A stretch of 64,000 bases of DNA from Agelas oroides (GCA_949130485.1 OX422196.1:7898554-7962553), one strand, 5' to 3'. Positions 46,853 through 63,870 are shown, numbered from the stretch's first letter. The notes: a model not told the origin generated them from the letters alone. A program made the numbers and translations.

Positions 46853-48738
46853 CTCTTCAAAATCCAGCAGCTCATTTTCATAAATTTCGGCAACTGTTGA
46901 ATGGTACCTCGCAGCTAAACTGAATCTTCCCTGCAATAGCGTGAGGTGTGGGAAGGGGATGGGAGGGGGTGGAGAATTAGGGAGTGGAGGGGGAGAAGGA
47001 AGAAAGGGTGTAAGGAGCACAGATGGAGGAGGAGGGGAAAGGTCGGAGGGGAGGATGGAGGAGGGGAAAGACAAAGTCTCACCAGTCACTGCAGTGAAGA
47101 GGAAAGGGGCTAGCCATAGAAAGTACACATTGTTCTATGAAAGATTGATGCATAACAGCTGCAATAACTCCCATTCAAGCTGGGGGTGACCTAATGCTGC
47201 ACTCTGATTGGTCCCCAGGACCAAGGAACAAACTGCTAATGGCAAGTTCCCCCTCTGTCTTTGCAGACCAGTGAGACAGGAGGAGAGGAGGAGAAAGCCA
47301 CCAACGTGGGAAGTGTTTGAGTAACAGTCTCATTCCCAGGCCACTGTCACCACTTGCAGTACAACTGGACAGGAGCCTGGGAATGAGGCCAGCAAGGAAA
47401 CTTACCATGTCAGTATAGATCCCAATAGCGTTTTGATAGCACTCAACTGACTCTGTAAAACAGAAAGACAGAGATGCAAGACACACACGTCTTTATCTTT
47501 TCACACGGTAGTAACTGTGTTTATAGTCTCGGTCCCAGACCCAAAACCAAGCACGGATCGATTTCAGTATTGCGGGTGGTATACCAGAAGTGACATACGT
47601 TACGTGCCAGATGAGATCTGGGGACAAGACCACTGTATTGACCAGTATAATAAGGTAGCCATCCCAGTAATACACTGGGTTGGTTGCTAAGTAACCACTC
47701 CACTGATTACATTAAATCATGAATGCCTTGGTCACCACCATGCCTACCCATTGGGTCCTCTCTCTTGAGCACCTGTTCTACCCCCCCCCCCCCCCCCCTC
47801 CCCGGGTCATCACCATGCCTACCCTTTGGGTCCTCTCTCTTGAGCACCAGTCCTGCTTCCACAAAATGGGTGGCTGCCTCGTGCTTTGTCTCCATGCCCA
47901 TGTGGAGCTCTGCTGCCCTGCGGAACGCATCACCAGCAGCTGTGGTGTGGAGAGGGAGAGGAGAGAGAGAGGAGATGGAGAGAGGGAGAGGAGAGGAGGA
48001 AAAGGATGGAGACGAAGGTGGAAAATGACAGAACAACAAACCACAGAAATATATTTCTTGTACAAGGTGGTGTACCCCTATCAGTTTTTACTATGTAGAC
48101 GCATAGGGTACCTCTCTGTCCTTGCCCAGCAATTTGAAGTCGTAGTCTAGCGCTTACAACCACTGTGAGTTGGACCACTGACCACACCCCTGACCACACC
48201 CCTGATCACACCCCTGACCACACACCCCTGACCACACTCCCTACAGTGGTTACTATAACCCACCTTTGTTTCTCTTGGCAACTTTGAAGGAGTTGGCAGC
48301 TCTGACAAATAGATCTGCAGCATCTTCCAGCTTTGCGGTGCCACTATACACACATGTGCAGACAAAGAGACACAAGAATTCTAAACAACAATCCATTAAC
48401 ATTCCTGCAACTAAAACACTAGACTGTGCAAAGTAGCCTTGTTGCCAGACCGTTACTACAATGCAGTTGTTGACACAAGTGAGGAAGGCGGGGAGGCCTG
48501 CTAGCCAAAAGGGTCTCACCGTCCACCTGAGTACAGCCAAAACTCACCCAAACAATCCTCCGAAAAAGCTCTGGGAGGATTTGATTTTCTTTTCTGCTTG
48601 TTCAATGAACTCTCTTGCTCTTCTCTCCTGTGGGCCCTCTGGGACCAAGGAAGGAGGAGGCTGAGTGGGTTTTGCTGGGCCCCCTAAGTCTGGGGCATCG
48701 GTGCCCCCCTCAGTTTTGACGGGGGGTGCATCAGCCAT
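45499..48738 (-). CDS. NAPA: Alpha-SNAP, NSF attachment protein
   Basis: Eleven exons join to about 325 residues: 48738-48548, 48343-48264, ~47939-47822, 47452-47406, 46930-46853, 46773-46718, 46567-46483, 46419-46315, 45991-45923, 45778-45728 and 45597-45499. Exon 3 counts one base too long to keep phase, so one of its borders may be off by one. Alpha-SNAP recruits NSF to SNARE complexes for disassembly after membrane fusion. Matching TPR blocks are SQSFFGGLFG, HEAATHFVEAG, CYQNAIGIYTDM, ARYHSTVAEIYENELLDFE, SANKCLIKVA and LKYGAKDYFFKA. The C terminus is SRIDQWLTAQLLHIKKSIH, the NSF-activating end. The N terminus has about 30 extra residues rich in Pro, absent from human alpha-SNAP (295 aa). 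The donor of exon 5 is followed by a (CA)n tract on the coding strand. Confidence 0.92.
46799..46850. repeat. (GT)n microsatellite at a NAPA donor
   Basis: A pure GT repeat (CA on the coding strand), beginning directly after the gtac of the exon 5 donor. Confidence 0.92.
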
Positions 48739-49940
48739 GCTGAGAGGGAAAAGAGCACAGGTCATACAGTAACCATTTTAGTTTCATCTCTTGTTATTGG
48801 AAATGGGGAGTGACTTGGTATGTGGCTGGCTGGTTGTACTTCTCCACCCTCTGTGTCACCAAAAGGAGTCTATAAACCAGACAGACTAAGGATGGTAGAA
48901 CACTTTCCACTCCACTGACGAGTGACTGCACAACACTTGTCACAAGCAGTGAGATATCATCAAGGATTATCACTGTGTGCAGTTTGGTGGGTACTTTCAT
49001 TGTTTCGGAAATCCCTACCACCTACAGGGGCTATGGTGGATCAGTTGGAATATACCTGCCCAACCCTAACCCTTACCCTACCTGTGCGCTAACTAATCCG
49101 AATTTCCGGTGCCGTGTAGTCCAATTGATCCACTATGGTTGATTGAAGTCTCCATATACCCAAGCAGAGCTGGTTACCAATCTATCATTCTGTGACCCTC
49201 AGACTGTCCACAGTGGGCGTACACCCACTTAACTTTGCGGTCTGATATTAAAGTTTGCATAGCACCCTGGCTCCCCCAGACACACGGGTTAAACCACTAT
49301 AGACTCACTTCTTTCGACCACAATTTCAAGAATAAAAAATTGGTACAGATCTCCTGTCCTGACTCAGCGAGTGCTGTCACGGCACGGCTACAAAAGTCCA
49401 GCGAGCCTCGTCCGTCATAGTGACGTAATAGTATGTCACATGACGGAGCTAGTGAAGATAGCGCGCGCAAGCTCAGCGGTATGAGAAGACGACTTCACGA
49501 CGCCGGTCCCTGCACGTTGGCACTGAGGTCTGGTACTAGAGTGTGCATGGACGGGGCAGGGTGACAGAGCCACGGCAGCATATATAAGTTTGAGGGCGCC
49601 ATAAATCCTGCTAGGCTAACTATTTCGTCCTCTTGGGTTGTCTTGTATACTGTATTTCTTTGTCTGTTACGTGCTATGAGGGCACAGTGCATAAAGTGCT
49701 TTGTTTTTATCTATTTGTACCATGCTGTAAAAATTGGAAGAATACGAAGGTGTGTTTAACCTTGCAAAGAGGTTTCAAGTAGGAGTAATTTGTAAGTATT
49801 GCCCTTGGCTTTTATTTGTAATCTCTCTATTTTGCAGATAACCTATGCTTCCCGTATTATGACACAACCATTTTTCAACCTGCGAGCCTGACTGTATCTC
49901 TTGAGGGATTGGAATCACAGATGCTAATTAGCTCTCAAAG
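48739..49940. other. Intergenic region between NAPA and the ENTPD gene
   Basis: A divergent 1.2-kb gap. I see no further coding exon. At 49026-49137 there is a short imperfect inverted repeat (ggtggatcagttggaat ... ccaattgatccactatgg) with 'ccctaaccctta' in its centre. The region near 49440-49580 is relatively G/C-rich and may contain the ENTPD promoter. Confidence 0.4.
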
Positions 49941-54748
<4,808 letters not shown>

Positions 54749-55017
54749 CACTTGACACAGTTGGTAGCTTTATGTAGAGCTAACATTCACAAAATATTGT
54801 GCAGTGAGCGATTGTTTATTTTGTGCAGTTTTTTTGTTGTTACTTTTTGTACTCATCCATTGTGCTCAACTTCACTTTAAAATCATCACATACACTTTAA
54901 CACCACAAGTATTATATACACTTTAAAAACAAATTATTATACACCACAAATATTATTATACACTTTAAAAATTTTACACATTAAAAACAGACATGTACAG
55001 TCAGTTTGTTGCTATCA
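54749..55017. other. Shared 3' region of ENTPD gene and Artemis
   Basis: The two genes end tail-to-tail 269 bp apart. The gap has direct repeats of 'acactttaaaaa' and 'ttattatacaccacaaat' (about 54888-54985) and is A/T-rich, suited to poly(A) sites for both strands. Confidence 0.5.
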
Positions 55018-58000
55018 CTAAAAAGCAATACTTTTTCTGTTCAGTATTGACTCCACCCCTTCTCGCCCAGGGGTGGGGGGGAGGAACAGCGGGGACCCAA
55101 GGGGACATGTACTGCTACTCTCTGAGCTCTCATTGCTACCTGTATCATTGTCACCTGGGCACTGCTGAGAAGAGGCATTGGTGGTGCTTGGCGAGTCACT
55201 GAGAACAATGACCTCGGGGCATGTGTCACCGTCCCCACAAGGAGTACTGCTCTTGTAATGTCTAGAATCCAATTTCCCAACTATCTGGGAACTTTGAGAG
55301 AGAGTATTTATACCCAGGAACATTTGGTGGTCCTTGTCAGCTGTTGGTTCAGTTCCATCATTCTGAGTTCGTCTTTCTTTCTTCGTGGTGGTGGTGGTAG
55401 TGGTAGTCTGATCGTCCTCCACAGTCAAGTCAATGTACTCAATAACTGCTTCAGATGGATGTGGTCCCACTGTGTCGGCCTGTCTGCCTTCCTCTGTTAC
55501 CATAGTAGCCACTCCGCAGTGGAACAATCTCCTAGGGGTACATGTTGCATGACGCAGAGCAGGTTTGGGATTATCGTGGCTTTTATCTTGAGCTGGAGTG
55601 TATCCACCCTGGTCTGTCCTGCGTCTCTTAGCAACCGGAGTCTTACTGGAGAGCTCCTTCACTGTCTCCTCTCCCTTCTCTTCCTTCTCCGCCTCCTCTC
55701 CTTTCTCTTCTTCTCTCTCTTCCTCCTCTCCTTTCTCTCCCTCCTCTTCCTCTCTCTCCTGGTCTGTCCTGCGTCTCTTAGCAACTGGAGTCTTACAGTC
55801 CTCCATCCTGGAGAGCTCCTTCACTGTCTCCTCTCTCTTCTCTTCCTTCACCACCTCCTCTCCTTTCTCTCCCTCCTCCTCCTCTCCCTCCTCCTCCTCT
55901 CCTTCCTCCTCCTCCTCTCCCTCTTCCTCCTCAGTACTGGTATCCAATGTCAGACACCATTCATCTTTACCAGAGAGGTCATCACTAAACTCACTTGCAG
56001 CTTCAAACCTTCTGCCCTCCATTGGCTGCTGTTCAGGTGGCGCACAAGTTCCATCTCCCCCTGGCCTCTCTCTATTCACCTGAGGCAAAGCCAACATGGT
56101 CACATGCTTGTCATTACCACTAATTTCACCAACTCTGGCACCAACAGAGCCCTCCCCTTTGGGAGCTTCTTTGTTGCTTCCAGTAATCGTACCGCCAGCA
56201 TCCTCTTGCTCGGATCTGGAGCTATTGAGAGAGAGGTCCAGTGGAGTCTGTTGCAGACTGCCCACGGTCACGCTATCACTGGGAGAACTGCTGCATTGCT
56301 GATCAGCTGGGGCCGAGGGTGTGATGTACGTCAACATGGACGGCAAAGCTAGGTGTTTAGGAAGAGGAGGTTTGCTGTGGGCATTTGTTGTAGCAGTGAA
56401 CGTTCTTCCAATAATTTGTGATGTTGGTTCCTCACTGCTAGGAAATTCATCAATTGTGTCATCCCCACTGGACCAATCAGAATCACTCTCACTTGACGAG
56501 CAAGGTGAGGACGCCCCATCCACCCCCACTGCTGCCGAGGCAGTAGTCCTTCCTCGTTTTCTCAATGTCCCTGCTGTTTCAGAGGAGGTGGGTACTCGGT
56601 CAGGTAATGGACACGGACTTGTAGCCTCAGGAGGTCTGGTACCAACCTTGGAGTCAGGGAGAAGAGCTTTCAACCTGGTAGAGAAGAAGAGAAATGAGGG
56701 AGGGAAAACAGCTCTTGAAATCTTACTGTGACTCACCTTGCATGCACATCTGTGAGAGTTGAGTCTCCAAAGGGCACTACGCAGGGTACCACGGTCTTTG
56801 GTTGCAAGTAGGCAACAAAGCTGGAGAGTTCGCTATAGCTGGCGTGCATGGAGTGAAGGACCCTGTAGCCATTGCACTTTGGGAGGAAGCTGAGGAGAGA
56901 AGTGAGGGAGAGAAAGGGAGGGGGGAAAGATTAGGATGTCAAGCCGTTAACTAGAGAAAATGGGTGTAATCCCTCACATGTAAGGTTGTGTGATAGTTTT
57001 GTTAGAGAAGAGGAACCACTGCGTGGAAGGTTTGATTGTAATGACATTTGGAGGACGTCCATCCTTCATACGTGAACCACACGGCAAGCCATTACGCCGC
57101 TCTGTCCCCTTCTGTAACAGAGACAACAACCTCTAAGATGAGTCCTTCATGACAGGTTTGAAGATCATGACAGCAAACTGACCCTGAACTTGCAACAGTG
57201 GATCCTTGTAGACTCGCCGTCTGTGGTAAGACACTGGGCAACTGCTGGAATCTCACTATAGGCATTGAGCCGCCATGCTGCGATGTGGATCTGTTACCAT
57301 GGTGACAAGATACAAGCATCATGAACTTTGAACTCCAGTGTATGTACATATGTATGTATGTATGTGTATGTATGTATGCATGTAAGTATGTGTATGCATG
57401 TATGTATGTATGTATGTATGTATGTATGTATGTGTATGTATGTATGTATGTGTATGTATGTATGTATGTATGTATGTATGTACCTTGGTGTTGAATTTCT
57501 TTGCCACTGCCATGAATATGTGCTCGTAACCAAACATGGCGCACTGGAGGTGGATCACATTCCTAGGGTTCTCTGAGAGCCACCTAGTGAGTGTGTGTGT
57601 GTGTGTACTATAGAGTAATGACAGAGTTCACAGTCTCAGCAACACATGCATACCTTTCTGTCAGTCTCAAGACGTGGTCCCTCGACACTTCCTACGGCAA
57701 CAAAAGTTGAAGCTGTACACACACCATAGTGAACGCTAACTGTCAACAGACTGCTCCTCACCAGTTACCCACCCTGGATGGTAAGTTGGTTGCTATGGGG
57801 TTGCAGAAAGTGGTGTCAAGATAGAGTGTAGTGATGTCCATTGGCCTGCAAACAAGACAAAGAACTTGAAGGACAGCAGCTGCATACACGTGGAGCATGT
57901 ACCTTTTTCCAGAGTGCAAGGAATGAAGTCGTTTCGTCTCTTCCAAACTAAGCCGGAAGTCACCTAAATGAGAATGTGGAGTTATGAGTTTGTAAGTTTC

Positions 58001-59164
58001 AGCAGTCCCCTGTGACTCTTACTTCACCTGTGTAGAGCACATTTCCCATACTGCCTTGAAAGAGGAACCTGAAGTCAAGCACACAAGACATTGTTCCTAG
58101 ACTGTCTCACTGCCAATACACAATCAGTTGGACAGGCTTAGTCTCGTCCCCAGACCTCATCCGGCACGTGTATCGCTTCCCCGCGCGCGATACTGAAAGC
58201 GATCCGCGCTGGGGTTGGTTTTGGGTCTGGGACCGAGACTAGGACAGGCTAGGAACATGAGAGGTGGAAGGGGAGTGAAACGCACATGGCTGATCCGGGA
58301 CAGTGTCCAGCAGGAAGGAGCGTCACTGTGAAATTCATTGCCTAATAATAGAACAACCATGTGATCACGTAGACAGGTCATGTGACCCTGTGACAAGTCA
58401 TGTGATCACAGAAATAAGTCATGTGATTGATTGCACACAGTAAGAGGGTACCTTACTTTACAGTCGATGTACGCCTCCAGAGACATAGAGACTGGGTCGT
58501 CGGTGGGAAGCCCATGGAGGAAGGGAGCCAGTCTGGTGAACTCTGGGTTGCTTAGCAACAACGATCGGGTTACCTCTGTGCAGTAAAGCTTTGCATTCCT
58601 GCACACACACATACACACACCAAACTTAAACAATTGTCAATCTTTGAGAGCTAGATTCGCTAATCTGAACTAACCGCCTGTGGAGGGCACTGAGTAACGC
58701 TGCAGATCCTAGCCCCGTCATGTGATCTGTTGCAAAAGGAACAGTAGCACGAATCACAATGTGACCTTTTGCACTCTTGTTTCTAGTTTTGTATGCATGG
58801 ATATGAGGATACGTTACCAGACCTTCAATTAGTCTCGCAAGCCACACCCTTCGCAGAGAGAGGAAGGGTGTGGCTTGCGAAGGGTGTAGCTTGCGAGACT
58901 TCAATAGTCTCACAGTGGCCAGAAAGACTAGTGAAGGCCAGCACTTCGTCTTACAGTCGGCCTAGAACAAGTCTGAACAACTTTTCTCATTAAAGCAGGT
59001 GCCAGGTGGTATCCCCCCTCCCCTTCCCATGCTTGTGCGTGGGTCCTCGTACCTTTGTGGCAGTGGGAGAGGAAGAATACCCTGCCCCTCTCGCAGTTGA
59101 ACGCAGTGAAGTGGTCCACAATCACCCCAGGATACTCGGTGATGCTGCCACGAAACACACTCAT
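55018..59164 (-). CDS. DCLRE1C: Artemis, metallo-beta-lactamase/beta-CASP nuclease
   Basis: Thirteen exons join in phase to 908 residues: 59164-59053, 58726-58675, 58598-58457, 58341-58286, 58068-58028, 57963-57903, 57845-57773, 57691-57654, 57583-57484, 57290-57183, 57111-56978, 56889-56737 and 56674-55018. Artemis opens hairpins and trims ends in non-homologous end joining. The N terminus (MSVFRGSITEYPGVIVDHFTA) and the metal-binding motifs are typical: LSHCHK|DHMTGL, LLPAGHCPGSAM, YT|GDFRL and LYLDTTFCNP. The beta-CASP part includes MFGYEHIF, CLTTDGESTRIHCC and VITIKPSTQWF. The last exon is a 552-residue, probably disordered tail (human Artemis is 692 aa in all). It contains two copies of an acidic Glu-rich block followed by KTPVAKRRRTDQ, each a candidate bipartite nuclear signal. 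Confidence 0.92.
55610..55935 (-). repeat. Duplicated acidic/NLS coding block in the Artemis tail
   Basis: Two tandem copies of a (GAG/GAA)-rich stretch plus a segment encoding ETVKELS...KTPVAKRRRTDQ. Unequal lengths of the Glu runs point to repeat slippage in frame. Long Leu/Ser open frames on the plus strand here are its complement and are not genes. Confidence 0.85.
57338..57482. repeat. (TATG)n microsatellite in an Artemis intron
   Basis: About 35 tetranucleotide units with a few tgtg and gca variants, ending right at the donor of exon 9 (gtac on the minus strand). Confidence 0.9.
58138..58244. repeat. TAGTCTCGTCCCCAGAC palindrome
   Basis: tagtctcgtccccagacctc pairs with ggtctgggaccgagacta; the interior has gatcgctt-type inverted pieces around cgcgcgcg. 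It lies in an Artemis intron. Confidence 0.8.
58828..58902. repeat. agtctcgcaagccacac palindrome
   Basis: agtctcgcaagccacaccct pairs with gggtgtggcttgcgaagggt and gcttgcgagact. It is similar in size and style to the TAGCCTCGTT family but has a different core. It lies in an Artemis intron. Confidence 0.75.
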
Positions 59165-60058
59165 CCTTTCCTGGTTTCCAGTTTGCAACTTGGGGGCGTG
59201 ATTTTTCGCTTCAATTTTTCCTTAACACCCATAATTAGAAACATCCGCAATAAGTTCCTTGCAGGTATGCACACGTACAACACAATGTGGTGGTCGGTTC
59301 TTGATAAAAAATATGCACTGATAGTGATATGATAGATGAATATGATAAGTATGATTGTGGAGTGGAGCTTTATAGGTGATAACAAGGCAGAAGTCTTCAT
59401 CCAGGCCTTAATTGTTCAGTCAATCTCAATCCTCACTTCCCTTGGGTATGCGTACATCATTTGTTCAGCCTGCATTGTTAAGATAAAAGCAACATTAATA
59501 CCTTCAGACCATAGACTAGCATTCATGAGCACCTACTGTTGTTTACAGTAAATAACATCAAGCCTCCAAAACATCATTATTCATGAGCACCTACTGTTGT
59601 TTACAGTAAATAACATCAAGCCTCCAAAACATCATTATTCATGAGCACCTACTGTTGTTTACAGTAAATAACATCAAGCCTCCAAAACATCATTATTCAT
59701 GAGCACCTACTGTTGTTTACAGTAAATAACATCAAGCCTCCAAAACATCATTATTCATGAGCACCTACTGTTGTTTACAGTAAATAACATCAAGCCTCCA
59801 AAACATCAGTATAGTTTGGAGTGCCACGTACACTACTAGCCTCATGCAGTACGCTTAGCCTTGTTCCCAGGCTTTCCCCGCATGCCCACTTTTCCGTACT
59901 GCAAGTGACGGAAAGCTGGGCAGGGCCTGGGAACAAGGCTACAGTACGCTTGCAGTACGAATAATGCGTTATTCGTACTGCAAGTGACAATAGCTGTGGT
60001 GAAGGACTGGGTACGAGGCTACCACACTACTGTTCCCCAGGCTCTCTGGTTTTGAGCC
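59165..60058. other. Intergenic region upstream of Artemis
   Basis: Contains the 58-bp tandem array, two TAGCCTTGTTCCC-type palindromes (59851-59943 and a diverged one at 59944-60022) and otherwise A/T-rich sequence. The Artemis promoter must lie in the left part. No gene seen. Confidence 0.5.
59519..59808. repeat. 58-bp tandem repeat, 5 copies
   Basis: Five nearly identical units containing tcatgagcacctactgttgt, ttacagtaaataacatcaag and cctccaaaac. There are no differences between the inner copies, so the expansion is recent. Confidence 0.93.
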
Positions 60059-63000
60059 TCAGGTTACACTGCAGACCTCTTCAAATCCAACACCGTGGAA
60101 ACCACTGATGATCCGAATGATGCACTCAGGTAGCAACACTGACATCACATACGAGAAAAACTGCACAGAAGACACAAAATGTCAAGAGTGAGTCTGCCCA
60201 GGTTCGTTTCGCATCACATGCAGTAATCTACCGGTGGTGGAAACAGCTAACCTTCATGTGTCTAGCACAAAAGATTTTCAAGAGGATGTCCGTAATGGCC
60301 TGGATCTGGTCCTTGGTAAACATTCCTGTGTCCACCTGAAATTGCAGAGCAGCTTGAGGGAGGGGAGGAGAGGAGGGGAGGGGAGGAGAGGGGAGGGGAG
60401 GGAGGTGCAGAGAGACAAGGATGACTCGCAGGAGGAGGTTGACAGTTTGTGGCATATTACCCAGTAGCATCACTAATAGTCTACCTCTCTTCTTGGCTCC
60501 CGAGAGAAAGGTCTCGTGTCTGTGCGAGAACTCCTTTCTCTGAAAGATTGACACCAGCAGCTCTTTCTGTAAGCTGGTCCACCGCCTGATCCTCTGGGTG
60601 GGTACCTCACGAACGGACCTGCAGAAACCATGCAGCTATCAGCATTGGTCCAGAACCTTAACCTTGTTATCAGGCCCTGCCAAGCCATCTCTTCTGTGCT
60701 ATGGTGCTGGTAGTGATGGAAAGCTGAAAAGGGGCCTGGGAACAAGGCTACTAGAGCCTGGAGTGTTTGACTGTGTCAACATCCAAATCTATGTCACAAA
60801 ACTAGCCATACTTTGCTCCTTTGAGCAGTTCTGAAGGGTTAGTTTCTCTCTTCCTCTTTCTTCCCCTCTTTCCTCTTCCACCGTTCTCCTCTTCTTCCTC
60901 CTCCTCGTTCTGCTGCGAGCTGCCTCCGACTGACACCTCTCCACTGGATACCAACACATCATCAGTTTCTGCAAACCAACACACACACAAAGAAACAGCC
61001 AGTAGGATAGCACCTTCACACTCCAGACCTCCAGTTTTTATACTGCAAGTGCTGGAGGTGAGGAAGGCCAACAACACTAAGCTTCACATAAGTAGTAGTC
61101 CCTAGCCCTCATCTCACTTGTCTGTGACGGTCGACAGGAAGCCGGCAGGGCATGGGAACAAGGCTAAGCTTCACAATCACTGGTAGTCCACAAGTAAGCG
61201 GTACTACTGTATAGTCCCTAGCCCTCACCTAAACCTCTCTCACTTGTCTGTGACGGGAAGTGCTAGCTAGTACCAATGACGGTTTGTTTACTTGCCACAA
61301 GGAAAGATGGTGTTCACATTGGACTACCAGTGAAATCGAAAACAACTGCAAAGTGTTGTTTTAATATGACACTTGCCTGTGAGGTCAACCACACTGGTGG
61401 AGAGGGGGCTCTTCACCATTCTAGAATCAGTAGTGGTGGTGTTGGGAGCACTGGAGGTCGCCTCTCCTCTGCCGTTTGTTTCTGGCTCACCATGAGACTC
61501 ACTTGCAGTCTCTCTCTCCTCATTGCAGCCATGTTGTCCTGTGAGGTGCAGGGGTGGCAGGGACTTGGTCGGGCTGGAGAGAGGTGTGTTTGTAATGTCA
61601 GAGAACGCTCTGTTATCAGCTTCAATTGTGTCTGGTCTGGTTCCAAGGTCAGAGTCCTGGGAGGAACACGGTCCGCTGTCAGGACACGGTGGCGGCAGAG
61701 GAGGGGTCTGGATGTCAAACAAAGCAGCATCAATGGGATCAAACTCTTCCGCTGTTTCGCTGCTACCCCCTTCACAATCAAGGGCTCCACCACCTTCCTC
61801 CTCTCTTCTCTGTAGCTTGCCTTTGCACCCACCGAACAAGCCTTCCATTTCTTCATCAGAGAATAGGTACTCAGTGGTGGAACCTACCGGGGAGGCTTGC
61901 TCCATGGATGACTGGCTGGAAATGGGGTAACTGCCTCCAAACAGATCATCAAAGAGCATCTCAATCTCCTCCGACTTACTTCCACCTGGGGAGGGCTCAC
62001 TGTGGCTCGTAGATGGGGTCTTGTTGGTTCCTGGTGCGGCAAAGAGGGGAGGTGAGGATTCACTTTCAGACGCTTGCAACCTTGCCTTCTTCTTGCCTTC
62101 CACACAGTCTTCATCTTCTGATAACACTTGTGGGGGACTTGGAGGTGGTGTACATGCTGCATTCAAATCACAGTCGTCATCTTTCAAGTTAATAGCAGGG
62201 ACTTCCTCTTTGACTTCACATGGCTGTGAGTCAAAGTCAAAAAACTCATCAATGATGTTTGGTGGTAGACTATCCCCGCAGCCCTCTGTGTCAGGTTGTA
62301 CACCATCTTCAGGCTTCTCTACATTTCCAGAGCCATTTGCAAATGACTCGACTAAGGTTGGCTGCTGAGGGGCCTTTGCTGTCCTTCTCAAGCTAGCTCT
62401 GGTCTTTTGGTTTGATGTCCTAAAGTTTTGTAATACCATTACTCAACAACTGGGTATCTATCTAGCCTCATTCCCAGGCTCATTCAAATGGCCTGGGAAT
62501 GAGACCAAGTCACACTATATCTTACTACATGTACATTAGGGATCAGCTCACTTGCTTCTTGAGCCTCTGCCTCTGCCCCTTCCACCTCTTCTTCCTCTCC
62601 CTCCCTGCTGTCTCAGACCGGCCACAGGAACTTCAGGCAACGCCCCATCATCCACATCTGCCCCACCGCTCCCACCAGGTGGGTGAAAGTAGGAAGCTAT
62701 GTCTGGGGAGCGCTTGTGGGTGGGGTCAAGCAGCGAGAGTACCTTAAAGACACCCTGTGCACTGGTGAGTTCATGAGAGTCCACAAACGCATGCAAGGCA
62801 TCTGGCAGTATTCTGTACGACCTGTAGCCACTCCCTGAGACAAGAGACGGTGAAGGAGATAGCAGTTTACCGTCTGGAGTGAAATGAGAGTGGGAGCTGT
62901 ACCTGCTGTGAAGGCACCCAGGCAGGGTATGACTCTCCTGCTATGCTCAGAAATGAAGGCAGCACACGGAGTGAGCGGCCGTAGGTCACATGACTACATT

Positions 63001-63756
63001 CAGAAAGGACAACATTGTGCAACCCAAAATACAGGTTAATGACTACTGCACACAGTGCAATGTGTAGTCTTTACAGGAAAAAGTGGTATAAAGCATATTG
63101 TACCTCAGTGCGTAACACAAGATGCTGCCGACAACCATAAGGTTTCAAGCTAAACAGCACCCTCAGGTTTCCACCTAAAATAACAAATGATAATTATACT
63201 AATGGAGACAGGTGTACAACACACACAGAGAACAGCCATTTGTTAGGTCTACTATAAGACTTACTTCTCTTAAATTGATACTTGGGTTTCTCTGTAGCAC
63301 TTCTCACGGCCTCAGATGAAAACTCGGCATCAATGTTCTTGGTTGCCTCCGAATACAGCACAGTATGGGCTAGCACAGTCAGTTCCTAAAATACAAAACC
63401 ACATGAAAGGTAACTCTGTTCCCATGCCTTAGGTTATCCCTAACTCCAGCTTCTGATTAAGACGATGGAGAAAGAGCCGAAATACAAGACCGATATTTAA
63501 CGGATATATAGATCCACCAACCTGCCGTTGTCTCTCGTCAAGCCAAGCATACGAGACTTTCCCAGTTGACTGCTCCTCTTTGGGGAAGACATGAGTGTGA
63601 AAGGCCACAACAGTAGATTCTTCAACCTGAAGGGAACCATTCCAGGCCAGGGAACATGGGATGATAGGGTGCATTAAGACCATTTGGGGAAAAATCAGCC
63701 ATATTTGGCAAGCTAACCTTGATAAATTCAGTGAAGGTCACGTAGTTTAAAGGCAT
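60059..63756 (-). CDS. Unrecognised nuclear-type protein with disordered acidic middle
   Basis: Eleven exons join in phase to 748 residues: 63756-63718, 63626-63522, 63385-63265, 63174-63104, 62993-62903, 62834-62552, 62419-61377, 60968-60812, 60618-60485, 60352-60252 and 60160-60059. I do not recognise the family. The first ~180 residues look globular (FTEFIKVEESTVVAFHTHVF, YRILPDALHAFVDSHELTSA). A Gly/Arg run (GGRGRRGGRGRGRGSR) follows, then a long Ser/Pro/Glu-rich segment. That segment has two acidic-hydrophobic pieces (EEIEMLFDDLFGG, EEMEGLFGGC), two PIP-box-like stretches (SPDIASYF, QPTLVESF) and a SUMO-interaction-like SVVDLT. A basic cluster (GKRGRKRKR) precedes a conserved-looking C terminus of about 110 residues (RRWTSLQKELLVSIFQ, KFFSYVMSVLLPECIIRIIS). 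Intron 7 has a GC donor. A nuclear or chromatin role is guesswork from composition. Confidence 0.65.
61003..61376. other. Intron 7 of the unrecognised gene
   Basis: It starts (minus strand) with acag|gcaagt, a GC-AG intron. It contains diverged duplicated pieces (tagtccctagccctcatctc at 61096 and 61212; cacttgtctgtgacgg at 61116 and 61238). No coding exon. Confidence 0.5.
62462..62507. repeat. TAGCCTCATTCCCAGGC palindrome, shortest form
   Basis: tagcctcattcccaggct and ggcctgggaatgagacca with only ~9 bases between; close to the minimal unit of the family. Confidence 0.85.
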
Positions 63757-63870
63757 GACTGCAGAGGCCAACAGCCATGTGAACAGGCGCCAGTTCAGTC
63801 TGGCTTTCCCGCGGACACGCTTGATTTCTCTTCATTCCATTGGTGAAAAATTTAGATGACGTAATTTAAA
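63757..63870. promoter_or_regulatory. Divergent promoter region at the right edge
   Basis: 114 bases separate the start codons of the unrecognised minus-strand gene and the partial plus-strand gene. No TATA box seen. Confidence 0.4.

Noticed and set aside
49026-49137. Telomere-like ccctaaccctta sequence
   Set aside because: Only about two units within an imperfect inverted repeat; not a telomeric tract.
55258-56352. Long plus-strand ORF (364 codons, Leu/Ser-rich) opposite the Artemis tail
   Set aside because: It is the complement of the Glu-rich coding repeats of Artemis; the Artemis frame is supported by splicing and homology.
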